In this document: positions 33,265 through 43,220 of the stretch, piece by piece | Layout of the letters: each line of letters opens with the position of its first letter | Position numbering within the stretch: position 1 is the stretch's first letter | Origin: Lewinellaceae bacterium | GTDB taxonomy: Bacteria; Bacteroidota; Bacteroidia; Chitinophagales; Saprospiraceae | DNA length: 64,000 bases | Reading direction: 5' to 3' | Assembly: GCA_016710765.1 (NCBI GenBank) | Contig: JADJUJ010000010.1 | Location: 186,001-250,000, forward strand | Notes under the pieces: generated by a model | What the model saw: only the letters and a program-made list of their open reading frames with translations | Databases searched by the model: none | Told to the model about the DNA's origin: nothing | Translations under genes and position numbers: made by a program

Positions 33265-34416
33265 ATGATCAATCTGACGGAAGAACAACAGGCCGTGAAA
33301 GAAGCAGCCCGAAGTTTTGCGCAAAACGAACTCAAGCCAGGCGTCATCGAACGCGATTCAAAAATGCAGTATCCCAAAGAACAGGTACAAAAAATGGCCG
33401 AACTGGGATTTCTGGGTATGATGACATCACCAGAATACGGCGGTGGTGGTATGGACACGCTTTCGTACGTGCTGGCCATGGAAGAACTCAGCAAGGTAGA
33501 CAGTTCCTGCTCCGTCATCATGTCGGTCAACAACTCGCTGGTATGTTGGGGCCTTGAAACCTTTGGCAACGAAGAACAAAAACAAAAATACTTGCCCCGG
33601 CTTGCCAGTGGTGAATGGATTGGCTCCTTTTGCCTCTCTGAACCAGAAGCCGGCTCTGATGCCACCAGCCAGCGCACCACCGCTGTTGACATGGGCGACC
33701 ATTACATCCTTAACGGCACCAAGAACTGGATCACCAACGGCGGCACCTCACAACTGCACCTGGTTATCGCACAAACGCACGCGGAAAAGGGACACCGTGG
33801 CATAAACGCCCTGATTGTTGAAACCGACTGGAAAGGTGTTGTGGTAGGCGCCAAGGAAGACAAACTTGGCATCCGAGCCTCCGACACCCACACTATTATG
33901 TACAATGATGTGAAGGTGCCCAAGGAAAATCGCATCGGAGAAGACGGCTTCGGTTTCAAATTTGCCATGAAAACGCTATCCGGCGGCCGCATAGGCATCG
34001 CGGCACAGGCTCTCGGCATCGCTGCCGGGGCCTACGAACTCGCAGTAGCCTATTCGAAGGAGCGACAGTCGTTTGGAAAACCCATCAGCCAGCACCAAAT
34101 TATCGCCTTCAAACTGGCAGACATGGCCACCGACATTGAAGCTGCCCGACTGTTGGTGTATCGCGCCGCCATGATGAAAGACCAGGGACTCGACTACACC
34201 CAATCAGCAGCCATGGCCAAACTCTTCGCCTCTGAAGTGGCCATGCGCCATACCATTGAGGCAGTCCAAATCCACGGTGGTTACGGATTTGTAAAGGAAT
34301 ACCATGTGGAGCGCCTCATGCGCGATGCCAAGATCACCCAGATCTACGAAGGCACCTCGGAAATCCAGCGTATGGTCATTTCCAGAAATGTGCTGAACGG
34401 CGACTTATATGTATAG
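33265..34416 (+). CDS. Acyl-CoA dehydrogenase
   Basis: The ATG at 33265 (MINLTEEQQAVKEAAR) is the family's usual start. The in-frame ATG at 33142 overlaps the promoter and is rejected. The 383-residue FAD enzyme shows LSEPEAGSDA (about residue 130), GTKNWITNGG, and near the C-terminus the catalytic region QIHGGYGFVKEYHVERLMRD followed by QIYEGTSEIQR. This is the short-chain/butyryl-type family pattern, and it oxidises acyl-CoA to trans-2-enoyl-CoA, passing electrons to ETF. The gene appears monocistronic. The chain-length preference cannot be read from the sequence. Confidence 0.95.
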   Translation: MINLTEEQQAVKEAARSFAQNELKPGVIERDSKMQYPKEQVQKMAELGFLGMMTSPEYGGGGMDTLSYVLAMEELSKVDSSCSVIMSVNNSLVCWGLETFGNEEQKQKYLPRLASGEWIGSFCLSEPEAGSDATSQRTTAVDMGDHYILNGTKNWITNGGTSQLHLVIAQTHAEKGHRGINALIVETDWKGVVVGAKEDKLGIRASDTHTIMYNDVKVPKENRIGEDGFGFKFAMKTLSGGRIGIAAQALGIAAGAYELAVAYSKERQSFGKPISQHQIIAFKLADMATDIEAARLLVYRAAMMKDQGLDYTQSAAMAKLFASEVAMRHTIEAVQIHGGYGFVKEYHVERLMRDAKITQIYEGTSEIQRMVISRNVLNGDLYV

Positions 34417-34426
34417 TCGGCTGTAA

Positions 34427-34552
34427 GGTTGGATTTAGAATAGGATTTAGGGTAGGGTTTAGGGTTGGATTTAGGGTTGGATTTAGGGTTGGATTTAGGG
34501 TGGTGTGTACCGAAGCAAATCCAAATCCTACCCTAAATCCAACCCTAAACCC
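34427..34552. repeat. Telomere-like GGATTTAGGGTT repeat cluster with inverted copies (G-quadruplex-prone)
   Basis: Between the acyl-CoA dehydrogenase stop and the FG-GAP gene, about six GGG runs (34450-34500) sit in GGATTTAGGGTT units. The complementary CCCTAAATCC units follow at 34517-34552, so the strand can fold into a long imperfect hairpin. It could act as a bidirectional terminator between the convergent genes. Confidence 0.75.
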
Positions 34553-34574
34553 CAGAAACCCAACAAACCTGGCC

Positions 34575-37500
34575 CTATTGAAGCAACTTTAAACCGCCCT
34601 TTGAATACACTTCCGCGGCGTCGTTGTTGTTCCCAACAATAACCGTTTTTCGTCCCCCTTGCCCCTTCAGCACAGCAACCGAGCGGGCATTCTGCCTTGC
34701 CCACAGCCCGCTACTGGTATTGGGTATCCAGCGGAAGCCACCCTTGCCGTCGCCCTCCAGAAAGCAGCCCGTACCAGCGTCACAGCGCCCGGTTTCGACC
34801 TCCACGGCCCATTTGTTGCCAACAAGGAAAAGGTCGGGCTTGCCATCGTTGTTGAGGTCGTCAACGGCAATACCCTGCACGGCCGACACCTGCGCCTGCA
34901 TGGGGAGTACATGGCGTATAAATTTTCCGTTTTTATTTTCCCACCAGGCTGGTTTCTAAGGTGTACACAAACAACTGTTGTGACTGCTCCATCTGGCCGG
35001 GCTCGAACAGGTCGTCCACAATCGCCAGGCCAAATTCTTTGTAGTGAACGTATTTCTTTTTCAAGCCTGGAATCTGCTTGATCAGTATGTCACGGTGTCG
35101 GAATGGGTACAAAAAACCATCTTCGTAATAGGCTAAAATGGGATCGATACTCCCGTTGCCATCGAAATCTTTGGCGAAACAACGGAAAGGCGCTTGTTCG
35201 GAAGCGTATATGGGGGAGTTCAGCCCGAAGTTGCCGCTCACTATATCCTGGTCGCCATCGCCATCCAGATCGGCTACTGCCAGGCAATTCCAAAAACCAT
35301 TGGATTTTTCGAATCCGAAATCGGCTGTAACGTTTTTGAATTTCCCTCCCTTAAATTTGAACACGCTCAGCGGCATCCACTCCCCACCAACCAGGAGTTC
35401 GGCCTGCCCGTCTTTATCCAAATCGGTCCACTTCATATCCGTCACCATACCGCAGTTCTCAAAATCACCACCTGCCTCGGCAGTAGCATCTGTGAACCGG
35501 CCTTTGTCGTTCCGCAATACAACGCTCCGCGGTGAAGTCGGGTATTTCCCCGGAACTACCCTACCCCCAATCAGCAGATCGGTGTCGCCGTCGCCGTCAA
35601 TATCGGCAGCCAATACACGCATGGCACAATCTTTAAATTCAGGAAGCGAACCCTGGGGCGCACGGTTAAATAAGCCCTGTCCATTGTTCAGGTACAGGCG
35701 GCTCTGCCAGGCAGGCGCACCATTGCCCTCTACGCCGCCGCTGACCACAAACAAATCCTGGTCACCATCGGCGTCAGCATCAAAAAAAACGGCGCCGTTG
35801 TCCTCGTACCGTTGGTCAGCCAAAATATCCGGGGAAGCCATCGATACAAAAGAGCCATCAGGCAACTGCTGGTACAAACCAGGCGCTGCGTTGAACGCGT
35901 TGCCGAGGTATACATCGTCTAACCCATCAGCATTCACATCGCCAACGGCCATCGCAGGCCCCAGTTCAGAGAGCCGCCAAGGTTGGAGAAATTGCTGATC
36001 GAGATCGTCGTAAAGATTTTCAGTATGGGCAAAATTGATCCCGCTGTTGTTGTTTTTCTGAAATAAGCTAGCAACTGGGGCTGGGCTGGGCTGCGCCGGG
36101 CCGGCATCTGATTGTTTGAGTTGCAGCCGTTGATCGGCCTTTACATTGGTCATGGTTGTGGCCTGACCGTTTGGCCAGCGGACGACTACTTGATCTACCT
36201 GGGTGGCTTCCCCCAGCCCAAAATGCACCAAGGGTTCCACGGAAGAAAAAATACCGCGGGTAGGATACAATTCCTGGTACTGCTGCTGTCCGCCAGCGCG
36301 GATGTGTACGGTTGCGCCAGTGGCGTTGGGATTATTTGCTCCCCCTTGAAGCGACAGCTGGAGATAATGCCCGGAGGGCTGGCCGGCACTGAGGTTTTCG
36401 TACAGAAAAGGCGGCGCTTCCAGGTTGTTGATGATCCAGTCGAGATCGCCGTCGGCATCCAGGTCGGCATAGGCGCTTCCGTTCGACCAGGAGGCGGGCA
36501 TGGTAGCCCATTTTCCCGACATGTCCTCGAAGGTCCAGTCGCCTTTGTTGCGGTACAAAAAATTGCGCACCTTGTACACAGGGATATATTGCAGCAATTC
36601 CTCTACCGACTGAAAGGGCTGGGTGGTACTGCGTTCAGAAATCTGGGGGTAAGTATAGGTTGTGAAGTCAGCATCGGTCACCTCGCGGCGGAAGCCATTG
36701 GAAATGCCAATGTCTTTCCACCCATCGTTGTCAATGTCGAAGAGCAAACAGCCCCAGCTCCAGTCGGTACGGTAAACCCCGGCCATACAGGCAATATCAC
36801 TAAAGGTACCGTTGCCATTGTTGCGTTGCAAAGTGTTGCGCACCACGGGTTCAAAGTAGCCGTACTGCAGGATCGTATTGTATCGGCTTTGCGCATTGGT
36901 GTTGGTGGTTGTTTTGCGGCGGTAGTGTTTGACGGGAGCCATATCCAATGAAAGCAGGTCCACCATTCCATCATTGTCGAAATCTGCCAGATCCGTACCC
37001 ATGGTATGCTGAGCGGAGTGCTCAAAGTAATCGGCCATGTGATTGGTAAAGGTCCCGTTGCGGTTGTTGATGTACAACAAGTCGGGTTGTACGTAATCGT
37101 TTGCGACGTAGACATCCGGGTAGCCATCGTTGTTGAAATCCGATACGCTCACACTTTGGCTGTAGCCAAGGTTCCAAATGCCTGCTTTTTTAGAAATGTC
37201 GGTAAATTTTCCATGGCCGTCGTTGCGGTACATACGATCGGAATCGAGTTCGTCATAGGGTTTGATATCCGGGACAAATTTTCCTGTTTTGGGGTTCTGG
37301 TTGGCATTAAGTTGGTTGATATACGACTGCTTTGTGGGCGTATTGAGCAGGTACAGGTCGAGGTCGCCATCCCGGTCGAAATCAAAAAAGTTGGCGCCAA
37401 CGGAAAGGGAGGGATTGTCGAGACCGTACTGGGCGCCCATTTCCTTAAAAGTTCCGTCCTGCTGGTTGACAAACAACAGATTTCTGCGATCTTCGGGGGC

Positions 37501-37992
37501 AACGTTGGTTCCTGCCCGGCAAAGGTAAATATCCATCCAGCCGTCGCTGTCGATGTCGACGGCCACCGCGGCTGTTTTAAATCCCGCGGCTGCTTTTACG
37601 CCGGCCTTTTCGCTTGCGTTTTCAAACTTCAGTTTGCCTTTGTTCAAATAGAGCGCATTAGGGCCATTACTGGCTACAAAATACAAATCCGGCAAACCGT
37701 CGTTGTTAAAATCAGCTACTGCTACGCCACCGCCGTTGTAAATGTTGGCGTTGGTGACCAGGTTATTTTGCAGCGACTGTTGGATGGTGTTTTCAAATAA
37801 AATACCACTTTCGGTTGCCTTTACCAGTCGAAGCAAGGGCTGGGAAGCTTCCAGCGTTTGCTCCTCACCCGACACCTCGTCGTGCACTGGCCGCTTTTGA
37901 ACGCTGTCTTTTTTACAAGCGCTGATGCTTGCCGTTGTTAACGCCAACAGCAACAAAGCAGAAAGCAGGTTGGATCTCAATTTCATGGACAA
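34575..37992 (-). CDS. FG-GAP/VCBS repeat lipoprotein with ASPIC/UnbV domain (CRTAC1 family), frameshifted near the 3' end
   Basis: The start at 37992 gives a lipoprotein signal with Cys about 26. Tandem FG-GAP/VCBS propeller motifs (FDNDG, FNNDGLPDLY, DADGDLDW) fill residues 60-530. An ASPIC/UnbV-like domain (around residues 540-640, HFGLGEATQVDQVVVRWPNG) follows, then a second propeller. A single-base shift near 34940-34946 separates the last 108 codons. Across it the reading continues as WENKNGKFIRHVLPM into NDGKPDLFL. The whole is about 1,138 residues, surface-anchored and probably carbohydrate- or calcium-binding. It has no T9SS sorting tail. Confidence 0.85.
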
Positions 37993-38010
37993 CAGGGTGT
38001 AGGAAGACCT

Positions 38011-39333
38011 TTATATCAGGCCCCTGGATTTCAGTTCTAGGTATTTGTTGATGGTATTTAGGGTGAGGTCCTGGGGCTTAGTGAGAATGGACTGAATACC
38101 ATACTGCCGGAGCATGTGTACCATCTCTTTCTTTTCTTGCAGAAACTTGCGGGCCATGGTCTGGCGGTAAATATCTTCTGTGCGTTGCACCGTTTCCGTT
38201 GCCAGCCTCCTGATTTCGGTATTTTCAAAAAACACGACCACCAGCAGGTGTGAACGGTTGAGCCGCCGGAGGGTAGGAAGGGCACGCTCCAGCGCGTAGC
38301 GACTTTCGAAGTTGGTAAACAACAGCAGCAGCGACCGAACGCCAATGAGCCTGCGCACCGCCTGATACAACAGTTCGTAGTTGGCCTCCAATGGGCGTTC
38401 CTTTTCCCGGTAGAGGGCTTCCAGAATACGATTCATTTGACCGGAACCCCTTTCGGCCTTTATGGTTGCGCCGATTACATCAGAAAATGAAAGCAGGCCC
38501 GCCTTGTCCTTTTTCCGAAGGATGATGTTGCTGATCGCCAGGCTGGTATTGATGGCGTAATCCATCAAACTGAGTCCTTCAAAGGGCATGCGCATCACCC
38601 GGCTTTTATCGATCAGGCAGTACACCTGCTGGCTGCGCTCGTCTTCATATTGGTTGACCATCAGGCTGCCGCGCCGCCCCGAAGCCTTCCAGTTGATGCT
38701 CCGGTAATCGTCGCCCTCCACATAATTTTTGATCTGTTCAAACTCGTAACTGTGGCCGATGCGGCGCATTTTTTTGATGCCGGTTTCGTGCGCAATCTGT
38801 TGCATGGCCCGCAATTCGTATTGTTTCATCTGCAGGATGGAGGGGTACACATTGACATTGCTGTTTTGTCGAAAAACCAACCTCCGCTCTACCAGTCCGA
38901 GTTGGGTGCGGACAAATACATTGATGTTTCCAAAGGAATACACCCCTCGGGTAAGCGGACGCAATTCGTAACGAATCTGGAAGGATTCATTGGGCGCCAA
39001 CCTAAGCTGCTGTTCAAAATCGCGGCGCTGAAACTGTACCGGCAGCTCGTCTACCACATTTACATGCAGTTGCATGCTGCTCCTGTTTTCCACTTGTATG
39101 CTGACCGGATTGGGATCGCTCAGCGAAAACACCTGGCCCAAGCGGCGTTCTGCCCAAAAGCCGGGTTTTCGGCGAAAAAGCAACAACAGGTCGGCCACTA
39201 CCACCACCAGAAGTATTCCCAACGCAACAACCGCCACCGGAAACAACCAGGAAAAGGGGTATGCCAGTGCAAACACCACGATCACCACACCCAGCAGGAG
39301 AAAAAACCGATTGTTGAGAAAAAGCGCCCTCAA
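38011..39333 (-). CDS. DUF58 domain protein (MoxR-associated, von Willebrand-type fold)
   Basis: The 440-residue protein has two N-terminal membrane spans (residues 8-52). The DUF58 signature YVEGDDYRSINWKASGRRG is at about residues 205-225, followed by a von Willebrand-like region (QVYCLIDKSR). The family usually works with MoxR AAA+ ATPases in envelope assembly or stress functions, but no MoxR gene is visible here. It lies 18 bp upstream, in the transcription direction, of the FG-GAP gene, which may be co-transcribed. The ATG at 39333 is the first in frame. Confidence 0.85.
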   Translation of the reverse strand: MRALFLNNRFFLLLGVVIVVFALAYPFSWLFPVAVVALGILLVVVVADLLLLFRRKPGFWAERRLGQVFSLSDPNPVSIQVENRSSMQLHVNVVDELPVQFQRRDFEQQLRLAPNESFQIRYELRPLTRGVYSFGNINVFVRTQLGLVERRLVFRQNSNVNVYPSILQMKQYELRAMQQIAHETGIKKMRRIGHSYEFEQIKNYVEGDDYRSINWKASGRRGSLMVNQYEDERSQQVYCLIDKSRVMRMPFEGLSLMDYAINTSLAISNIILRKKDKAGLLSFSDVIGATIKAERGSGQMNRILEALYREKERPLEANYELLYQAVRRLIGVRSLLLLFTNFESRYALERALPTLRRLNRSHLLVVVFFENTEIRRLATETVQRTEDIYRQTMARKFLQEKKEMVHMLRQYGIQSILTKPQDLTLNTINKYLELKSRGLI

Positions 39334-39356
39334 ATTCGAAACCTTTAAACGATGAA

Positions 39357-40649
39357 TTACAATGATTTAACCACTTTGCCCGACTGCATCACCCAGGCAA
39401 CCTGCCCCATAACCTTAATGTCCTGCAGCGGGTTACCTGGCACGGCAATGATGTCGGCCGTTTTGCCTGCTTCCAGGGTGCCAATTTCCTGATCCAACCG
39501 GAGCAGGGTGGCCGCGTTTATCGTGGCACTGCGCAAAATATCTTCATTTTTCATGCCTGCATTAGCCATGTATTGAAATTCGAGGTAGTTTTTGCCATGC
39601 GGGAACACACCCGCGTCGGTGCCGAAGGCAATGTTAACGCCTTTTTGATAGGCCCGGCCCATGGTCTCCTGGATTTTAGGTCCAATTCCCATCGCTTTTA
39701 CCCGCACCATCTCCGGGAAAAAACCGGCGGCAAATTCTGCACTGTCGCTGACCGCCCAACCAGCCGTCAAAGTCGGCACGTACCAGGTATGGTGCCGGAT
39801 CATGGCATCCATGGTTGTATCACTCATAAAGGTGCCGTGCTCGATGCTGACCACACCGGCTTCCACAGCCCGCCGAATCCCTTCGTCGCCGTGAGCATGC
39901 GCCGCCACATCCACCCCGAGGTCGCGGGCAGTGCTGACAATCACCTGCAATTCGTCCTCGCTGTAATGCGGAAGCCGACCGTCGCGGGCCAGGCTCAACA
40001 CGCCACCGGTAGCACAAACTTTGATGCAATCGGCGCCGCGCTTGACCTGTTCGCGCACGGCGGCACGACATTCGTCGGGCCCATCGGCAACGCCAAGTTC
40101 AGGCCCGGGCGGGTCGAACAAGTGCCAGTGCCCGCCATTGGTGGGGTCGCCGTGCCCACCGGTGATGCTCAAGGCTTTACCCGCCGAGATGATGCGCGGA
40201 CCGCTCACCCAACCCCTGCGGATCGCGTTTCGCAGGGTAGTATTCACGCCAGATCCTCCCAGATCGCGCACGGTTGTGAAACCGGCCTCCAGGGTTTTTC
40301 TGGCAAAACCAATGGACCGAAAAGCAATATCCGATTCGTTCTCGGTGTACTTTTCACCGTAACTGTTGCGGCTCAATTCAAATTCAAAATGCACATGACA
40401 ATCAATCAAACCAGGCATTACGGTATAAGCCCTTAAGTCGACGATTGCTGCGCCAACTGGCGGCTTCAAATAGCCTTTTTCCAGCCGCAAAATCTTATTT
40501 CCTTCCACGATCAGCGTAACTTGGTCCATCGGTTTGTCATCAGTAATGGTTAGTACACGCCCGCAGTGCAGGTAAGTGGTTTGGGCTTGTGCAAGGTGCA
40601 GCACAAAAAGCAAGCAACTCAGCAGGATTGTTTTCCGTGTAAAAGTCAT
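39357..40649 (-). CDS. Secreted amidohydrolase (imidazolonepropionase/Xaa-Pro dipeptidase-like)
   Basis: The 430-residue protein has a signal peptide ending AQAQ. Metal ligands of the amidohydrolase superfamily are visible: LIDCHVHFE (HxH), AAHAHGDEG, SIEHGTF, and FGTDAGVFPHG with the conserved Asp. The C-terminal segment GTLEAGKTADIIAVPGNPL is typical of this clade. It hydrolyses an amide or dipeptide in the periplasm. The substrate is unknown, though many such proteins are Xaa-Pro dipeptidases or act on aminoacyl esters. It is divergent from the thioredoxin-like gene at 40779. Confidence 0.88.
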   Translation of the reverse strand: MTFTRKTILLSCLLFVLHLAQAQTTYLHCGRVLTITDDKPMDQVTLIVEGNKILRLEKGYLKPPVGAAIVDLRAYTVMPGLIDCHVHFEFELSRNSYGEKYTENESDIAFRSIGFARKTLEAGFTTVRDLGGSGVNTTLRNAIRRGWVSGPRIISAGKALSITGGHGDPTNGGHWHLFDPPGPELGVADGPDECRAAVREQVKRGADCIKVCATGGVLSLARDGRLPHYSEDELQVIVSTARDLGVDVAAHAHGDEGIRRAVEAGVVSIEHGTFMSDTTMDAMIRHHTWYVPTLTAGWAVSDSAEFAAGFFPEMVRVKAMGIGPKIQETMGRAYQKGVNIAFGTDAGVFPHGKNYLEFQYMANAGMKNEDILRSATINAATLLRLDQEIGTLEAGKTADIIAVPGNPLQDIKVMGQVAWVMQSGKVVKSL

Positions 40650-40681
40650 AAACGAACAATCTAGAAGGGTAGGATAATCAG

Positions 40682-40689
40682 CAAAGATA
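40682..40689 (-). promoter_or_regulatory. -7 box TATCTTTG for the amidohydrolase
   Basis: An exact TAnnTTTG match on the minus strand 33 bp from the ATG at 40649, with TTTTG about 12 bp further upstream. It forms a divergent pair with the box at 40736-40743. Confidence 0.65.
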
Positions 40690-40735
40690 ACAGACCGTTC
40701 ACAAAACCCCTACTGCAATCGAGGTTTCTCCTGCG

Positions 40736-40743
40736 TATGTTTG
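40736..40743 (+). promoter_or_regulatory. -7 box TATGTTTG for the thioredoxin-HDAC-Pat operon
   Basis: An exact TAnnTTTG match that overlaps the ATG at 40737. This argues that the real start of the downstream gene is the ATG at 40779. Confidence 0.55.
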
Positions 40744-40778
40744 CGGTATGGTTTATACGTTCACTCAAGGATCATTCC

Positions 40779-42200
40779 ATGCAATTATGGCCTAAAAAAT
40801 TGCGCTGCGTAACATTGTTATGTTGCTGTTGTACCCTGCTCGCAGCACAACAACAGCCCGACACCATTACCATTTCGCTCAAGGGCCTGAAAGCGCCCAT
40901 GGGCTATCTTGGGTATTTTGTAGGCGACCAAACCCTTGTGATCGACAGTGTTCCCATGGATATACACAGCGGCACCGCAGTATTTAACCAAAAATCCCTT
41001 GTCCCCGGGATGTATTTTTTTGCCACCGAAGAAGGTCGGTATTTCAATTTTATGGTGGATCACCATCCGGTTCGTTTTGAGATTCAGGGAGAATGGCCGC
41101 CTTCCGGCGATTTACGTGCCGTCAACTCGCCGGAAAACAGCGCTTACTTCAGTTACCAGCGCTTTGTCCGGGACAAACAAAACCAGTACGCCAAAATCCG
41201 GGACTCCTATGATATGCTTTTGAAGATAAGAACTGATCCAGAAGCTAAGCAAGCACAGGAAGAAAAAATGCGGGCCATTTCAATGGAACTCAACGATTCA
41301 CTGAACGGTTTTGTCACAGCCCACCCCAGGCAATTGTTTGCACAAATGCTGACCGCAACCCAGTTTCCACAAGCACCCGCTGAAATCCCATCCACCGACG
41401 GCCTTGGGAATCCTAATTTGGCACAATTACAGTGGATTAACCGCCATTATTGGAGCAACAACAACTTTTCCGATGAGCGCCTGTTGCGCAATCCTGCCTG
41501 GGCTTCTTTTCTCGATGCTTACATCGATCGTTTCACCGCGCCCGACCCAGATTCCGTAATAGGGTCAATCGATCGCTTGCTGGCGCGTATGCCGCGTGGA
41601 CAAGCTTATTTTCAATTTACGGTAAAGCGGCTTACCCAGGCTTTTGAAACCAGCGAATGGCCCCCTTCCGACCATGTTTTTGTTCACATGGTTGACCGTT
41701 GGTTTCCCAAAGACAGCACGCCCTGGCTGGATGATGCCACCCTGCTGCGCCTGGAAGCCAAAGCAGACATTCATCGGCCTAATTTAACCGGACAGCCAGC
41801 ACCGACATTGGCGTTGTCGACTGCAGACGACACCCCATTTCGCCTGGACACCTTTCAGGCCACCCAAACCCTGCTTATTTTTTACAGCCCGCTGTGTCCT
41901 CACTGCATGGAGGCGATGCCCGATATTTACCAAACCTACCTCGATGCGCGCCCTTACGGCTTACGCGCTGTGGCGGTGAACACCGATGAAAACTTTACAA
42001 ACTGGAAAAAATTCCTGGCGGAATCCAGCTGGGACTGGGTAAACGCAGCCGACCCCAGCGGGAAAAATGAATTTATTGAGCCTTTTGCAGCCTATAACCT
42101 TCCGGTACTTTACCTTTTGGATAAAAACAAAAACATACTGCGCAAACGCATCCGCCCCGAAGATCTCCGGCAGGTGCTGGAGCAAACCCTGAAACAATAA
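40779..42200 (+). CDS. TlpA-family thioredoxin-like periplasmic protein with DUF4369/DUF5106-like N-terminal part
   Basis: Start 40779 (MQLWPKKLRCVTLL...) has a signal peptide or lipobox-like tail ending CTLLAAQ. A DUF4369-like domain covers residues 25-120, then a helical DUF5106-like middle. The thioredoxin domain at about residues 330-470 carries the active site SPLCPHCMEAMP (CPHC) and a cis-Pro-type YNLPVLYLL. It would act as a membrane-anchored or periplasmic thiol oxidoreductase. The HDAC-like gene begins 9 bp after the stop, so they are likely co-transcribed. The 40737 ATG is rejected because it overlaps the promoter. Confidence 0.85.
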   Translation: MQLWPKKLRCVTLLCCCCTLLAAQQQPDTITISLKGLKAPMGYLGYFVGDQTLVIDSVPMDIHSGTAVFNQKSLVPGMYFFATEEGRYFNFMVDHHPVRFEIQGEWPPSGDLRAVNSPENSAYFSYQRFVRDKQNQYAKIRDSYDMLLKIRTDPEAKQAQEEKMRAISMELNDSLNGFVTAHPRQLFAQMLTATQFPQAPAEIPSTDGLGNPNLAQLQWINRHYWSNNNFSDERLLRNPAWASFLDAYIDRFTAPDPDSVIGSIDRLLARMPRGQAYFQFTVKRLTQAFETSEWPPSDHVFVHMVDRWFPKDSTPWLDDATLLRLEAKADIHRPNLTGQPAPTLALSTADDTPFRLDTFQATQTLLIFYSPLCPHCMEAMPDIYQTYLDARPYGLRAVAVNTDENFTNWKKFLAESSWDWVNAADPSGKNEFIEPFAAYNLPVLYLLDKNKNILRKRIRPEDLRQVLEQTLKQ

Positions 42201-42209
42201 ATCGTTCGC

Positions 42210-43175
42210 ATGAAACTTTTGTATCACCCTTCGGTGCTGCTCCACGATACGGGAAGCCACCCGGAAAACAGAAAAAGGCTGGAAGCGTTCCATTTGCCCG
42301 CTCCGGAAACCGCCATGCCGAATGGCGCCGACTACCTCGATCTGGTGCATCCCCGATCGTACATTGATAAGGTCAGGAAACATTGCGCCGCCTCGGAACC
42401 CATGGATGCCGACACCGAAACTTCTCCCGGCAGCTTTGAGGCCGCCAGTACCGCTGTAGGCGCCAGCATCCTGGCCATGGAACGCGGCGACTTTGCGCTG
42501 GTTCGCCCTCCTGGCCATCATGCCTACCGGGATGAAGCCCATGGATTTTGCCTGTTCAACCACATCGCCGTTGCTACCCAAAAAGCAGTGAATGAGGGTA
42601 AACGCGTGCTTATTGTCGATTTTGACGGTCATCTCGGCGACGGCACGATGGATATTTTTTACGAAACCGACCAGGTGCTGTACTGGTCAATACACCAGTA
42701 CCCGGCTTATCCCGGCAATGGCACTCCCGATGAAATTGGTTCCGGCAAGGGTAAAGGTTTCACCGTAAACGTGCCCCTCCCCAGCGGAAGCGGCGACGAT
42801 ATCCTCCTGCATGCCATGGAATACATGCTGCCCATTGGCATCCAGTTTCAACCCGATGTAGTTGCCATTTCCGCAGGTTTCGACGCACACCAGTTTGACC
42901 CCATGCTGCAGTTGCGCGCCACAGGAAGTTTTTACCACAACATCGGCCGCTTGCTGGCTACCACCTTTCCAGGCAAACTTTTTGCTGCCCTTGAAGGTGG
43001 GTACAATACCGAAGAACTCCCTGGCTGCGTTTTAAATTTCATCGCCGGTGTTAACCAGGAAGCCATGCCGCACCCCGAAACGCCCACGAGTTCCGGCATG
43101 CGCAATTGGGAAACCTACGAAATGTATTTGCACCATGCCGCGGCATTGTTGATGAAATATTGGAAATTTACCTGA
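42210..43175 (+). CDS. Histone deacetylase-family deacylase (AcuC-like)
   Basis: The 321-residue arginase/deacetylase-fold protein has the HDAC hallmarks. These are RPPGHHA (the catalytic His-His, about residue 110), DFDGHLGDG (Zn ligands D and H, with the usual second His replaced by Leu), SAGFDAH (third Zn ligand) and ALEGGYN (catalytic Tyr). The family removes acyl groups from lysines or polyamines. It lies 9 bp after the thioredoxin gene and 45 bp before the Pat-like acetyltransferase gene, which suggests a paired writer and eraser of protein acylation. The actual substrate is not known. Confidence 0.9.
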   Translation: MKLLYHPSVLLHDTGSHPENRKRLEAFHLPAPETAMPNGADYLDLVHPRSYIDKVRKHCAASEPMDADTETSPGSFEAASTAVGASILAMERGDFALVRPPGHHAYRDEAHGFCLFNHIAVATQKAVNEGKRVLIVDFDGHLGDGTMDIFYETDQVLYWSIHQYPAYPGNGTPDEIGSGKGKGFTVNVPLPSGSGDDILLHAMEYMLPIGIQFQPDVVAISAGFDAHQFDPMLQLRATGSFYHNIGRLLATTFPGKLFAALEGGYNTEELPGCVLNFIAGVNQEAMPHPETPTSSGMRNWETYEMYLHHAAALLMKYWKFT

Positions 43176-43220
43176 TCGCCGCGATCAACAGCATATACAA
43201 CAAACGACACTTATACCGCT

